64,000 nucleotides of DNA from an uncultured Clostridia bacterium (GCA_934149075.1 CAKPDR010000010.1:7025-71024); one strand, 5' to 3'; positions 1 to 9,587 are shown, counted from the first letter of the stretch. Translations and numbers: made by a program. The notes: generated from the sequence alone by a model not told the origin.

Positions 1-1
1 T

Positions 2-1045
2 AGTCTTATTTTTGGTGTTTGTGCAAGTTCAATCTTTTTTATCTCTGCTGATTTTATAACAATTCACTGTTTGCACAATCATATCAGTAAAAATGTGATA
101 TATTTAATATGTATAGCGCTTCCTTTCATTTCCATGTCATCAGCTATAAACGGTTATTTTACAGCTGTTAGACGTGTTTATAAAAATGCCTTTGCAAAGT
201 TTTTTGAAGAATTTGTAAAAATTGCATGCACTTTTCTCTTCCTAAAGTCTTTTATGCCTGATGGAATTGACTATACATGCTATTCATTAATTTTGGCTGA
301 TGTAATTTCAGAAATTACTTCATTTCTACATTTATATATTTTATATATCAGAGATAAACGTGGTTCACTTATTGAATCAAGGTACAAAGATTTAGATAGC
401 TATAATAGACGTATTTTACGTATAACAATTCCTGTTGCATTAACATCCTACTTACGTTCTGGATTATCAACAATAAAGCAACTAATTATTCCATCAAGCC
501 TACAAAAGAGTGGAATGAACTCATCAAATTCCCTTATCTCATATGGCATTGTTAACGGAATGACATTACCTATTATAATGTTTCCAGTAAGTCTTATTGC
601 AAGTTTTAGTAGTTTACTTATTCCTGAATTTTCAAGATATTATACTCAAGAAAAATATAAAAAAATTAAAAGTGTTTCATCAATTATCTTGATTTGCACT
701 TTTATTTTTTCAGTAATTGTAGCAATATTTATTTTTGTTTTTTCAGATAACTTAAGCTGTCTTATTTATCACAAGTCTGAAATTGCAAAATATTTACGTA
801 TTCTTTCGCCTTTAATTATCTTTATGTATTTAGATATTATTATTGATAGTATCCTTAAAGGTTTGGATGCACAAGTTGATGTTATGATTATTAATGTTTT
901 TGACTGCCTTATCAGTATTGCTTTTATCTACTTTTTAGTTCCTATCCTAGGTTTCAGTGGATATATTATTTCTATTTTTATTAGTGAAATTATTGATTTT
1001 AGCTTGAGTGGATATAAGCTTTTAAAAATACTAAGAAATATGTAA
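2..1045 (+). CDS. spoVB: SpoVB-like MATE/polysaccharide flippase, 5' end cut by the window edge
   Basis: The frame is open from the first bases of the window, so the real start lies outside; the internal TTG at 71 is probably not the start. The visible part, about 347 residues, is an integral membrane protein with repeated hydrophobic segments and the stretch SSAINGYFTAVRRVYKNAF typical of the SpoVB/MurJ-like MOP flippase family. Family members move lipid-linked precursors across the membrane; SpoVB is needed for spore cortex synthesis. It converges on the thioesterase gene and ends just before a large hairpin. The subfamily call (SpoVB rather than another oligosaccharide flippase) rests on general resemblance plus the many sporulation genes nearby. 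Confidence 0.75.
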   Translation, partial: SLIFGVCASSIFFISADFITIHCLHNHISKNVIYLICIALPFISMSSAINGYFTAVRRVYKNAFAKFFEEFVKIACTFLFLKSFMPDGIDYTCYSLILADVISEITSFLHLYILYIRDKRGSLIESRYKDLDSYNRRILRITIPVALTSYLRSGLSTIKQLIIPSSLQKSGMNSSNSLISYGIVNGMTLPIIMFPVSLIASFSSLLIPEFSRYYTQEKYKKIKSVSSIILICTFIFSVIVAIFIFVFSDNLSCLIYHKSEIAKYLRILSPLIIFMYLDIIIDSILKGLDAQVDVMIINVFDCLISIAFIYFLVPILGFSGYIISIFISEIIDFSLSGYKLLKILRNM

Positions 1046-1050
1046 AAACA

Positions 1051-1095
1051 GGCAAAAATGTATCCGGGACATTTTGTACCGGGTACATTTTTGCC
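1051..1095. terminator. Inverted repeat between convergent genes, containing a GTACCGGGTAC palindrome
   Basis: GGCAAAAATGTA at the left pairs with TACATTTTTGCC at the right, and the middle holds GTACCGGGTAC. It lies between the stop of the spoVB-like gene and the stop of the opposing thioesterase gene, so it can end transcription in both directions. It is one member of the dispersed 30-bp palindrome family found through the window. Confidence 0.6.
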
Positions 1096-1099
1096 AATT

Positions 1100-1837
1100 T
1101 TAATACAACTCTATCAAAGCATGTAATACACTTTGATCATTATTTTTAACAATTACAATATGTTTCCCATTAACATAGCTGTATTTACACTTAACAACTT
1201 CTCCAACTTTTATTTCTCTTTTATATGTAATTCTAACATTATTTAGCTGTCCTTGCTTATAAACATCATCCGGTAAAGCTTCATTTGCCAAATCCATATA
1301 ATTTAAGTTATGCATATGATTATTCACATCAATATCTGATTTTCTCACAACATATTCTGTTTCATACTGATAGTTTTCAGGTTCTTTTATCTTCGGAAAA
1401 TCTTTCTTTTTATCGCTTTCCTCAAATGCAGACTTGTCTAATTCAGGTTTATATTTTTCTAACAATTCAGGTTCTATCATCACAATTCTCTCATTTTGTG
1501 TATCAACTAAAACCCATTTTGATGTTGCAAGAACTATCACATTTCCCTGTTCGTCATATATTTTAAAATCACGGTATGCATAGCATTTAACAGAGTCTTT
1601 AGACCAAGTTGTAACTTTAATTTTTTCGTCATAATTCGGTCTTCTTATTACTTGCATTTTCCACTCTAAAAGTAACCATGTTAAATGAGTTTTTGGTATA
1701 TCTAATATTCCATATCCTGCAATATTAGAATGTTTTCCCCCTATATCCTCTAAATAACTTAATATTGCTTTATTTGTTACTTTATTGTTTTTATCTATTT
1801 CTGATAATTTTACTGTATATTCATTTTCTACAATCAT
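1100..1837 (-). CDS. Acyl-ACP thioesterase (FatA/FatB family)
   Basis: A 245-residue protein made of two hot-dog halves. The first carries LLEWKMQVIRRP and the second SDIDVNNHMHNLNYMDLANE, the conserved region around the active site of acyl-ACP thioesterases. The enzyme releases free fatty acids from acyl carrier protein and so would drain the type II fatty-acid pathway encoded at 38.6-47.3 kb. The start at 1837 follows a GGAGGG ribosome site. Two 30-bp palindromes sit between this gene and pgi upstream. Chain-length preference cannot be read from the sequence. Confidence 0.88.
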   Translation of the reverse strand: MIVENEYTVKLSEIDKNNKVTNKAILSYLEDIGGKHSNIAGYGILDIPKTHLTWLLLEWKMQVIRRPNYDEKIKVTTWSKDSVKCYAYRDFKIYDEQGNVIVLATSKWVLVDTQNERIVMIEPELLEKYKPELDKSAFEESDKKKDFPKIKEPENYQYETEYVVRKSDIDVNNHMHNLNYMDLANEALPDDVYKQGQLNNVRITYKREIKVGEVVKCKYSYVNGKHIVIVKNNDQSVLHALIELY

Positions 1838-1860
1838 TTATGTCCCTCCATTGAAAATTT

Positions 1861-1933
1861 GGGCAATTTTATACCGGGTACATTTTTTCCTTTTTATCAT
1901 TTGGGCAATTTTGTACCCGGTACATTCTTTCCC
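1861..1933. repeat. Two tandem 30-bp GTACC/GGTAC palindromes
   Basis: Copies at about 1861-1890 and 1903-1933 both read GGGCAATTTT, then a TACC(C/G)GGTAC centre, then a T-rich run ending in CC or CCC. Each is an imperfect palindrome. They lie between the thioesterase start and the pgi stop. The second copy may act as the pgi terminator; the pair belongs to the dispersed family described in the findings. Confidence 0.75.
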
Positions 1934-1935
1934 TT

Positions 1936-3243
1936 TTAGTATCCAGGTTTTTCTAATAATTTAAACATATTCTTTTTATATTTTTCAACACCTGGTTGAT
2001 TGAATGGATTTACTCCAAGAATCATACCAGACATAGCACATGCTTTCTCAAAGAAATAAATCAAATGTCCAACAGTCTCTTCTGTTAATTCAGGCAGTTC
2101 TATTACTATATTAGGTACATCACCTGAAACATGTGCATCAACCGTTCCTTCCATAGCTTTTTTATTTACATAGTCTAAACCTTTTCCTGCTAAATAATTT
2201 AATCCATCTAAATTGTCTTCTTCTTCTTTAATTGTAATATCTGATTTTGATTTTTCTATTCTTATTACTGTTTCAAATAAATTTCTTCTTCCCTCTTGTA
2301 TGTATTGCCCCATTGAGTGTAAATCCGTAGTAAAATCAACACCTGCAGGGAATATTCCAAGTTGGTCTTTTCCTTCACTCTCTCCAAATAATTGTTTCCA
2401 CCATTCTGTAAAATAATGCATTTTAGGCTCGTAATTTACTAATATTTCTGTGTTTTTATATATTTTGTATAAAATATTTCTAATAACTGCATATTGATAA
2501 CATATATTGTATTTTAAATTTGAATCTTCATATTTTGTTTGAGCAGTTTTTGCACCTTCCATTAATTTGTCTATATCTATTCCAGCTACTGCAATCGGTA
2601 ATAGTCCAACTGCTGTTAAAACTGAATATCTTCCTCCTACATTGTCTGGAATTACAAACGTTTCATATCCTTCTGAATTCGCAAGTGTTTTTAATGCTCC
2701 TTTTTCTTTATCTGTTGTAACATAAATTCTGCTTCTTGCTTCTTCTATTCCATATCTATTTTCTAACATTTCTCTAAAAATTCTAAAAGCAATCGCAGGC
2801 TCTGTTGTTGTTCCTGATTTTGATATTACATTTACTGAAAAATCCTTTGTTCCAAGGACTTCAATTAAATCATTTATATAGTTTGGACTTAAATTGTTTC
2901 CTACATATAATATTTGTGGATGTTTTCTTTTTTCTTCTGGCAACATGTTGTCAAATGTGTTTGTTAAACTTTCTATTACTGCTCTTGCACCTAGATATGA
3001 ACCTCCAATTCCAATGACTACAAGCACTTCTGAATCTTCTTGTATTCTTTTTGCTGATGACTTTATCCTTTCGAATTCTTCTTTATCATACTTTGTTGGT
3101 AATTCAAGCCATCCAACAAAATCCTTCTCATCATTTGCTCTTTTATGTAGTTCTTCATGAATTTGCTCTACTTTTTCTTTGTATTTCATAATCGCTTTTG
3201 GATCTACTCCTGTGTTTTCTAAATTAAGTTTTAAATTTAACAT
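1936..3243 (-). CDS. pgi: Glucose-6-phosphate isomerase
   Basis: A 435-residue phosphoglucose isomerase of the short bacterial type. It has GIGGSYLGARAVIESL near residue 80, the sugar-phosphate loop VISKSGTTTEPAIAFR, the signature GGRYSVLTAVGLLP, and the catalytic region QLFGESEGKDQLGIFPAG. It interconverts glucose 6-phosphate and fructose 6-phosphate in glycolysis. I prefer the ATG at 3243 (MLNLKLN); a GTG three codons upstream is also possible. The 30-bp palindromes lie just after the stop. Confidence 0.97.
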   Translation of the reverse strand: MLNLKLNLENTGVDPKAIMKYKEKVEQIHEELHKRANDEKDFVGWLELPTKYDKEEFERIKSSAKRIQEDSEVLVVIGIGGSYLGARAVIESLTNTFDNMLPEEKRKHPQILYVGNNLSPNYINDLIEVLGTKDFSVNVISKSGTTTEPAIAFRIFREMLENRYGIEEARSRIYVTTDKEKGALKTLANSEGYETFVIPDNVGGRYSVLTAVGLLPIAVAGIDIDKLMEGAKTAQTKYEDSNLKYNICYQYAVIRNILYKIYKNTEILVNYEPKMHYFTEWWKQLFGESEGKDQLGIFPAGVDFTTDLHSMGQYIQEGRRNLFETVIRIEKSKSDITIKEEEDNLDGLNYLAGKGLDYVNKKAMEGTVDAHVSGDVPNIVIELPELTEETVGHLIYFFEKACAMSGMILGVNPFNQPGVEKYKKNMFKLLEKPGY

Positions 3244-3344
3244 ACTTTTCACTTTCCCTTGTATAATATTTAGGCTTTTAATGGCTAAACCTATAAACCT
3301 CTATTTTTTAATACATCATTTTCAAAAGTTTCAAATCTTCTAAT

Positions 3345-4010
3345 TTACGTAATTTCCTTTAATTCATCAATAATAACTTTATAATCAGAAGCCATCAAAA
3401 TTGCTGTTCCTGCTACTAAAATATTAGCTCCTGCATCTTTTACTCTTTGAGCTGTTTTTAAATTAATTCCTCCATCTACTTCAATATCTATTTCTAAATT
3501 TTTTCGTTCTATATATGATTTCAATTCTGATATTTTTGCTAGCATATCTGTTATTAATGTCTGTCCTCCTTTGCCTGGTTCAACAGTCATTACTAAACAC
3601 ATATGGATATATGGCAAGTATTCATAAACTTCTTCAATTGGTGTCTCTGGTTTTATCGCAATTCCAACTCTTGATCCTTTTTCTTTTATTAAATTGACAT
3701 TTTTCATAATTTCTTCTTTATTTTTACATGCCTCTATGTGAAATGTAATTATATTAGGCTCAACTGCCGAAAAAACTTCAATTCCTGTTTCTACATCTTC
3801 TACCATTAAATGGATATCCATTGGTAAATTAGAAATTCTTCTAATATAACTACTGTATTCTAACATATTTTGATATGTGTCTTTTTCTACAAATTTGCCA
3901 TCCATAACATCTATGTGAAAATAATCAGTTTTTGATTTTTCTAATGCAAAAAATGTTTCTGCCTCTTTACCTTTTTCCACTGTTAGGATTGATGTTGATA
4001 CTTCTATCAT
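3345..4010 (-). CDS. Ribulose-phosphate 3-epimerase family protein
   Basis: A 221-residue TIM-barrel protein. The epimerase landmarks are present: HIDVMDGKFV, DIHLMVEDVE, FHIEACKN, MTVEPGKGGQ and EVDGGINLKTA, including the two catalytic Asp residues (DVMDG and EVDGG) and the His and Asp metal ligands. It should interconvert ribulose 5-phosphate and xylulose 5-phosphate, or act on allulose 6-phosphate as some paralogues do. A GGAGG site precedes the ATG at 4010. It is transcribed toward pgi, which fits a carbohydrate-metabolism pairing. Rpe versus a paralogue cannot be settled here. Confidence 0.85.
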   Translation of the reverse strand: MIEVSTSILTVEKGKEAETFFALEKSKTDYFHIDVMDGKFVEKDTYQNMLEYSSYIRRISNLPMDIHLMVEDVETGIEVFSAVEPNIITFHIEACKNKEEIMKNVNLIKEKGSRVGIAIKPETPIEEVYEYLPYIHMCLVMTVEPGKGGQTLITDMLAKISELKSYIERKNLEIDIEVDGGINLKTAQRVKDAGANILVAGTAILMASDYKVIIDELKEIT

Positions 4011-4090
4011 CTCTCACTCCTCCTTTTCCAACTATATTTTACTATTACTTTTATTAAATATCAAGCTTTTAATTTTATTTTTATTCTCTA

Positions 4091-4119
4091 TTGACATATA
4101 CTCTATTGGGCTGTATACT
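4091..4119 (+). promoter_or_regulatory. Sigma-A-type promoter for the coiled-coil repeat gene
   Basis: TTGACA at 4091-4096 and TATACT at 4114-4119 are separated by exactly 17 bp. A strong AAAGGAGGTG ribosome site follows, six bases before the ATG at 4201. Confidence 0.75.
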
Positions 4120-4200
4120 AATATTGTATTTTTTTCAATATTTTTTTCAATATTTTTAATTTCTTATTGTACTTAACTATTCCCAAAGGAGGTGATAATA

Positions 4201-4806
4201 ATGGATATATCTGAAAAGCTTGATTTGCTTATTGAAAAAATTGATGAGCATTTTAAACAAATTGATGCACGTCTTGATAAAATCGAAGAGCGTCTTGATA
4301 ATGTTGAAACTCGCCTTGATAAAATCGAAGAGCGTCTTGATAATGTTGAAACTCGCCTTGATAAAATTGAAGAACGTCTTGATAACGTTGAAGCTCGCCT
4401 TGATAAAATTGAAGAACGTCTTGACAATGTTGAAACTCACCTTGATATTTTAGAAGCACGTTTTGATAACTTAGAAGCACGCTTTGACAATCTAGAAACT
4501 CGTTTTGATAAATTTGAAGAGCAAAACACGATAGGACATAAAGAACTACATAATCGTATAACAAGATTAGAAGCCGAAAACTTAGAACAGCACGAAAAAA
4601 TAATGGAAATGTTAAATTCTATAAATTCAACAGTAATACGTTTAGAAACAGATTTTTCAGACAAAATCTCAGCACTATTTGATGCTAGAGCAGACTTTTT
4701 GAATCATAAAAAAACATATGGTCATGAATTAGAAAATATCAAAAAAGTAGTAAAGAATAATACATTCAGAATCACATCTTTAGAACGTAAACTAGAGCAA
4801 AACTAA
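4201..4806 (+). CDS. Coiled-coil protein with tandem 14-residue repeats
   Basis: A 201-residue protein of unknown function. It starts at the ATG after an AAAGGAGGTG site. Residues about 25-80 are four near-perfect 14-residue repeats (LDKIEERLDNVETR type), followed by shorter seven-residue versions (LEARFDN) and then a less regular helical region to the C-terminus. There is no signal peptide or membrane segment. The heptad pattern (Leu at a/d, charged residues between) predicts one long parallel coiled coil. It is monocistronic, with its own promoter and terminator, among genes on the other strand. Length probably varies between strains through repeat slippage. Confidence 0.8.
   Translation: MDISEKLDLLIEKIDEHFKQIDARLDKIEERLDNVETRLDKIEERLDNVETRLDKIEERLDNVEARLDKIEERLDNVETHLDILEARFDNLEARFDNLETRFDKFEEQNTIGHKELHNRITRLEAENLEQHEKIMEMLNSINSTVIRLETDFSDKISALFDARADFLNHKKTYGHELENIKKVVKNNTFRITSLERKLEQN
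4273..4440 (+). repeat. Four tandem 42-bp coding repeats
   Basis: Units at 4273-4314, 4315-4356, 4357-4398 and 4399-4440 share the pattern CTTGATAAAAT(C/T)GAAGA. The differences are mostly third-position changes. 42 bp equals 14 codons, so gain or loss of a unit keeps the frame. Confidence 0.85.
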
Positions 4807-4822
4807 TTTCTTTATATCCAAA

Positions 4823-4858
4823 AACCCTATACATTGTTTCACATCCTTGTATAGGGTT
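4823..4858 (+). terminator. Hairpin after the coiled-coil gene
   Basis: AACCCTATACA pairs with TTGTATAGGGTT across a 13-base loop shortly after the stop at 4806. Confidence 0.6.
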
Positions 4859-4981
4859 CAATTATTAAAAGTTTCTACATTCATTTATCTACTTGTATTT
4901 AATTATTTATATTAAAATCTTTTTAATCATCTTAAATACTTGTATTATTATGAAGTACTTACTTTATCACTTTAGATTAAT

Positions 4982-5858
4982 TTACCACTTGTGTTTCTCT
5001 TTATCTTTAAGTTCTTCATAAATCTTACAAAATCTCTCATATCTTTCTTGCATAATTTCACCAGTTTGCATCGCTTTTTTAACTCCACAATTTTCTTCTT
5101 TAATATGTGTACATCCGTACAAACTCACAATCCAAAATCTTGTTTTTAAACTCTCTAAAATATTTATCCAAATCTTTACTCTCAATCTCGTCTAATTCAA
5201 AACTAGAAAAACCTGGAGTATCCGCAATATATGTATTTTCTGTCAATTCATACAATTTTGTATCTGTTGTTGTATTTTTACCTTTTTTATTTTTCTTACT
5301 AATCTCACCTTCTTGAGTTTTACTTACACCAAAAAGTGCATTTATAATACTTGACTTTCCGACACCAGAATTACCAGAAAAAACACTTATTTTGTTCAAT
5401 AACAATAGCTTAAGCTCCTCAATTCCTTGTCCCTGTTTTGCACTTGTAACAATAGTTTTATATCCAACATTTGTATACAATTTTTGTATATCTTTATATG
5501 TATCTTGCAAATCTATTTTATTAATTATAATTATCGGCTCTATTCCTAGCATTTCCGCATATGCTAGTTGTTTATCTAACATTAACAAATCAGGCTTTGG
5601 ATTTTTAGTTGATATAATAAAAACAATTTGATCTATATTTGCCATTTTAGGTCTTTTAATTTCATTTTTTCTTTCTTCTACTTTTTCTATAATAGCTGTG
5701 TTCATTATTGAATCAGTTATTTGCATTTCAACAATATCTCCTACAAGTGGAGTGATATCTTCATTTTTGAATCTTCCTCTTGCATGTGCTTCATATGTGC
5801 CTTCATCTGTTTTAATTTTGTACGTATTTGATATATTACCAATTATTCTTCCTATCAT
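4982..5858 (-). CDS. rsgA: Ribosome small-subunit GTPase RsgA, reading frame shifts +1 at a CGG codon
   Basis: Codons 1-247 encode the OB fold and the circularly permuted GTPase: NKIDLQD (G4), a SGNSGVGKSSIINAL P-loop (G1) and ADTPGFSSFEL (G3). At codon 248 the zero frame reads CGG (complement of 5115-5117) and stops four codons later. Skipping the C gives GGA (Gly) and continues as C-T-H-I-K-E-E-N-C, completing the zinc-binding Cys/His motif and the C-terminal helices, 291 residues in all. From memory Bacillus RsgA also has Gly at this place (CKFRGCLH). RsgA is a GTPase that helps mature the 30S subunit. Either this is programmed frameshifting at CGG, as in fabH, uvrB and the TPR gene here, or the gene is broken or mis-sequenced. 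Confidence 0.9.
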
Positions 5859-5870
5859 ATTTCTCCTTAC

Positions 5871-6127
5871 TTTTACCAGAGGAAATCTTTACCAAAGGGG
5901 ACACCCATAAGTGGTTAAAATCTTTACCAGTAGGGACACTCATTAATGGTAAAACGTGTACTAAAATTTTAATTTAACTAATATATATTTAACTATATTT
6001 ATTAATTATCTATTTTTAATATTAAGTTTTACCATTAATGAGTGTCCCTACTGGTAAAGATTTTAACCACTTATGGGTGTCCCCTCTGGTAAAGATTTTA
6101 ACTACTTATGAGTGTCCCCTTTGGTAA
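5871..6127. repeat. Large inverted repeat built from GGGACACCC modules
   Basis: Left arm 5890-5955 and right arm 6026-6091 are reverse complements with about one mismatch. Each arm holds two modules of roughly 35 bp (TACCAGNNGGGACACYCAT followed by an AT-rich spacer). A third module lies outside the right arm (to 6127), and a shortened remnant lies outside the left arm (5871-5890). The 70-base loop is AT-rich and lacks the RNA-like core seen at 29.6 and 47.6 kb. It occupies the gap between rsgA and the cadherin-like gene. Confidence 0.85.
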
Positions 6128-6128
6128 A

Positions 6129-7856
6129 TTAAAAATGTTTACCTTTTTTTCTTGAGACATTCTTATTATTAAAATCATCATTTAAATAATCCATTTGATA
6201 ATTCTTGCTTCTAGCAATATCTTCAATATAATTTGTTTCATCAAATTCTCCTGTTTTATTTTCTTTATATGAACTATCTAAATTGTCTGTTTCTTCTGTA
6301 TGTCCCATATTTTCAAACTCTGAATTCATTTGCATTTCAGCTGTTTCAGAAAGTACTTGATGTTCAGCAAGTGCTTTGTCTAACTCTTCTCCTCCTGGAA
6401 ATTCTAAATCTTCTTCTTCATTTTTTTCTTTTGCAATTTTAATTTTTAGAATTACTGCAATTACTACTAATATTATTAAAACTGCTATAATTATTATTTT
6501 TATTATTTCTTCTCTTCCCCATGTTGATGGTTTTAACCAGCTCATTTTTTCTTTTTCTGATAGATTTTTATTAACAATTATTTGATATGTTGCTGTTTTG
6601 TCTTCTTTTTCATTTCTCACCAAAATTGTTATTGTATTTTCACCTAATGCTAGTTCTTCATTTCCCAATATTTCAACAGTTGTATCATCATCTGTTGCTA
6701 TTGCGTTTATATCTAATGAACTTAAGTCTTCTGTTAAATCTACTTTATATTCATATGTTCCTGTTTCAAAACTTGGATTTAACGTTAATCCTTCTACCTC
6801 TAATGAAGATAATCCAAATTCATCTTTTTTTGAGTTACTTGTTGTGGTTGCTGATGCCTCAGTTTCCCCCCTTGTTACTTCTATTGTGTATGTCTGTGTT
6901 GTTCCATTTTCCGCTGTAACTTGCACAACAAGATTATTTTTTCCAGTTTTTAATTGAGTTTTTCCGGTTCCTACAACTTTTGCCTTGCTACTTGTTGCTT
7001 CTGCATAAATTTCTATTTCTTCTACATCTTTTGGTACTTTAACAGTATATTGTGTTTTATCTTTTTTGAATCCTGAAAAGTCATATTTTTCTGGTTTTAT
7101 TCCTAAACTTTTTAAACTTGCATCTGAATCACCTTGTGTTTGTGTCTCTGTCTCATCAGCTTTTTTTCTCTTTATCGTAAGTGCATATGTTTTTGTATTT
7201 CCTGCCTCCGCAGTTACTGTTATTGTAACTTTTTTACTTTCTCCTTCATTTAAAGACACATCACCTGTTCCTGTAACTTTTGCTTTTGAGTCCAATGGCG
7301 TTGCATATACATTTACTTTTGAAACATTACTTGGGATTTCTACACTATAATCTGTTGTGTCTTTTTTGAATCCACTAAAATCATTTGGTTTTATTCCTAG
7401 ATTTTTTAGTCTTGCTTCATTTGATTTTGATGCTGTCGTATTTTCTCCTGTTGTACCATTCCTCTGATCATTACTATTAGACGAATTTGTTGCACTTTTT
7501 ATATTTACCGATACTGAACCTGATTTTTTTTCATCATTTGCAGTATCACTATCAGCTATAGTTCCAGATACATTTATCTTTACTGTTCCTGAACTTCCTG
7601 CTGTACAATTTACAGTTAAACTATTATTTCCAATCCATTCATAAGTTTTATCTACTTTCCCATTTTCCGCAGATATATTTACATATCCTTCTCCTCCACT
7701 TACTTTTATGGTAACTGTAAAAGTTTCTCCAGGATTAACTTCACTCTTATTCGATGTAACAGACATCGAAACTGTAGCCAAAGACACATTATTGCAAATA
7801 TTTATTGTAAATATAAATATTAACATTAGTATAATATTTTTAACAGTATTTTTCAC
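6129..7856 (-). CDS. Membrane-anchored surface protein with cadherin-like beta-sandwich repeats
   Basis: A 575-residue protein starting at GTG after AGGAGG. A signal peptide covers about residues 1-28, then comes an Ig/cohesin-like beta domain (about 30-120) and three cadherin-like (PF12733-type) repeats at about 150-232, 247-330 and 348-430. The repeats are marked by LKxLGIKPxxFSGFKKDxTxY and end with xxTYxIxVxR. One transmembrane helix lies near 455-475, followed by an acidic cytoplasmic tail of about 100 residues, so this is a type I membrane topology rather than sortase anchoring. It is 12 bp downstream of the glucosaminidase gene and probably co-transcribed. It is likely an envelope-binding or adhesion protein; the ligand is unknown. 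Confidence 0.82.
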   Translation of the reverse strand: MKNTVKNIILMLIFIFTINICNNVSLATVSMSVTSNKSEVNPGETFTVTIKVSGGEGYVNISAENGKVDKTYEWIGNNSLTVNCTAGSSGTVKINVSGTIADSDTANDEKKSGSVSVNIKSATNSSNSNDQRNGTTGENTTASKSNEARLKNLGIKPNDFSGFKKDTTDYSVEIPSNVSKVNVYATPLDSKAKVTGTGDVSLNEGESKKVTITVTAEAGNTKTYALTIKRKKADETETQTQGDSDASLKSLGIKPEKYDFSGFKKDKTQYTVKVPKDVEEIEIYAEATSSKAKVVGTGKTQLKTGKNNLVVQVTAENGTTQTYTIEVTRGETEASATTTSNSKKDEFGLSSLEVEGLTLNPSFETGTYEYKVDLTEDLSSLDINAIATDDDTTVEILGNEELALGENTITILVRNEKEDKTATYQIIVNKNLSEKEKMSWLKPSTWGREEIIKIIIIAVLIILVVIAVILKIKIAKEKNEEEDLEFPGGEELDKALAEHQVLSETAEMQMNSEFENMGHTEETDNLDSSYKENKTGEFDETNYIEDIARSKNYQMDYLNDDFNNKNVSRKKGKHF

Positions 7857-7868
7857 TTTTTCCTCCTA

Positions 7869-9587
7869 TTATAGTTCAATTTTATTTTTATTCATTATAT
7901 AATTTTTTATATTCATGTAGTCTGATGGTGTTATATTTCCATCTTTATTAACATCTGCACTGTTTAGAGCTGCTCCATCTATTTTACTTTTATTCATTAT
8001 ATGATTTTTAACACGCATATAATCAGATGGTGTTACTTCTCCATCTCCATTAACATCTCCCAACACAGAAATTGTATATGTATCATTAACTTTATAGCCT
8101 GTTGCAAGTTTACCATTTACTGATTCACCAGATGAATTTTTCACAGTGACATTATCTCCCATAAGAGACCTCAAATCATCAACTGTTGCATTAGGAACAG
8201 CAGTTATTGTATTTTTTGAATTATCAACTTTAACCTTATCATTTTTAGTCACATCACTGTTATCTGGCTCACTAGGATTTTCTTGACTTACAGGAACCAA
8301 ATACATTTTATAACCAGCTTCCCCCTCTTTTGTTTCTCTAGCAGCATATCCTTTAGTACCATCAGCCTTCATTACATAATCCCAATAAGTGCCATCTATT
8401 TTTTCTGTTGCCTTATTCAATCTAGTAATTATTTCATCTTTATAAACACTAGCAATTTTTTCACCAGAAGTACCTGGCTTATCTCTCAAATATAAAGAAT
8501 TCGTAACATTAACTCTTACCAAATCAGTTGTTGTTGGAATATTAGATGAACTTGTTGAGGGTCTCGTAGCTGCAGTTGTAGGCATATTTTTATAAACAGG
8601 TATTATAAAAGTATAACCAGCGTCAACTGAACCAACACCTTCAAAAGTCTTTCTCAAAGTTTGCCCCTCATTTTGTGCGGCTAAAATATTTTGCATATAT
8701 TGATGCCAATACAACTTACCATCTGAATTTTCAACATCAAATTTTTGAAAATACATTGTATTTTGACCTTTTGCAATATAATCCTTAGCAACTATTTCAG
8801 TTCCTCCAGCAATTGACTTTTCCATTGTATTCCAGCCATGTGATTGAGCAGATTTTAGGCCATTTAAAATAACATTATCTTTTCCGTTTCCACTCGCACC
8901 AATGTTAAAGACATTATAATATCCAATATATTGGCCATTATAACCATTTCCACTAGACAAAGTAGAACCACTTTTTCCTTGTTCTTGCAAAATTCTTGCA
9001 ACTATGTAATATGGATTCAAATTATATTTTTTAGCTGAATCTATAATAGTATTTATATAAGAATCATTATTCAAAAAAGTTCCAGCAACCATTGCCTTTA
9101 CTGTTTGAGTATTGCATTCTGCATATGATAATTGCATAAATTGAAATACGTCTGAATAATTTATTGAATTTCTTGGATCCATCATATACGCAATTGCTGC
9201 CTCTGATGCACAATGCATATTTCCATTATCATATTTTGTTTCACCACAAACTTTACAAATCCATTCTCCATCATATTTGCTATTGTTTGCTGTAACTAAA
9301 TTTCTGGGTGAACTTTTATGCCCTACATATTCATTTGCAATTGCCTCATTCCATTCAATATCTGTATATAAAATTTTAAAATTCCAATTAGGATGCTGAT
9401 TTTTCAATGTTTGTAACATTTCTTTTATCTGAGGATACTGATTTGAATCAATTGAATTAATATCTGTAGATACTGTTTGATTTACTGCAAATGCAGAAAA
9501 ATTTTCATTTTCAAAAATTATATTTATAACCATATATGATATTATCAATATAAGAATAACTAATAACTTTTTTATAAATTTTTTCAT
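7869..9587 (-). CDS. Secreted N-acetylglucosaminidase-like enzyme with SH3 and dockerin domains
   Basis: A 572-residue exported protein. After the signal peptide (about 1-33) comes a glucosaminidase-type (LytB/GH73-like) region, about 50-330, with DPRNSI, ILQEQGKSG and YYNVFNIGASG, the usual landmarks of the family. A bacterial SH3 domain follows (about 355-420), then a linker. A C-terminal type I dockerin has two calcium loops, DVNGDGEVTPSDYM and DVNKDGNITPSDYM. It should cut peptidoglycan glycan strands at the wall. The dockerin implies docking to a cohesin partner; none is certain in the window, although the N-terminal beta domain of the next gene is a candidate to test. Confidence 0.85.
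   Translation of the reverse strand: MKKFIKKLLVILILIISYMVINIIFENENFSAFAVNQTVSTDINSIDSNQYPQIKEMLQTLKNQHPNWNFKILYTDIEWNEAIANEYVGHKSSPRNLVTANNSKYDGEWICKVCGETKYDNGNMHCASEAAIAYMMDPRNSINYSDVFQFMQLSYAECNTQTVKAMVAGTFLNNDSYINTIIDSAKKYNLNPYYIVARILQEQGKSGSTLSSGNGYNGQYIGYYNVFNIGASGNGKDNVILNGLKSAQSHGWNTMEKSIAGGTEIVAKDYIAKGQNTMYFQKFDVENSDGKLYWHQYMQNILAAQNEGQTLRKTFEGVGSVDAGYTFIIPVYKNMPTTAATRPSTSSSNIPTTTDLVRVNVTNSLYLRDKPGTSGEKIASVYKDEIITRLNKATEKIDGTYWDYVMKADGTKGYAARETKEGEAGYKMYLVPVSQENPSEPDNSDVTKNDKVKVDNSKNTITAVPNATVDDLRSLMGDNVTVKNSSGESVNGKLATGYKVNDTYTISVLGDVNGDGEVTPSDYMRVKNHIMNKSKIDGAALNSADVNKDGNITPSDYMNIKNYIMNKNKIEL

Noticed and set aside
4273..4440. CRISPR-like regular repeats
   Set aside because: The units are contiguous, have no spacers and encode a regular coiled coil.
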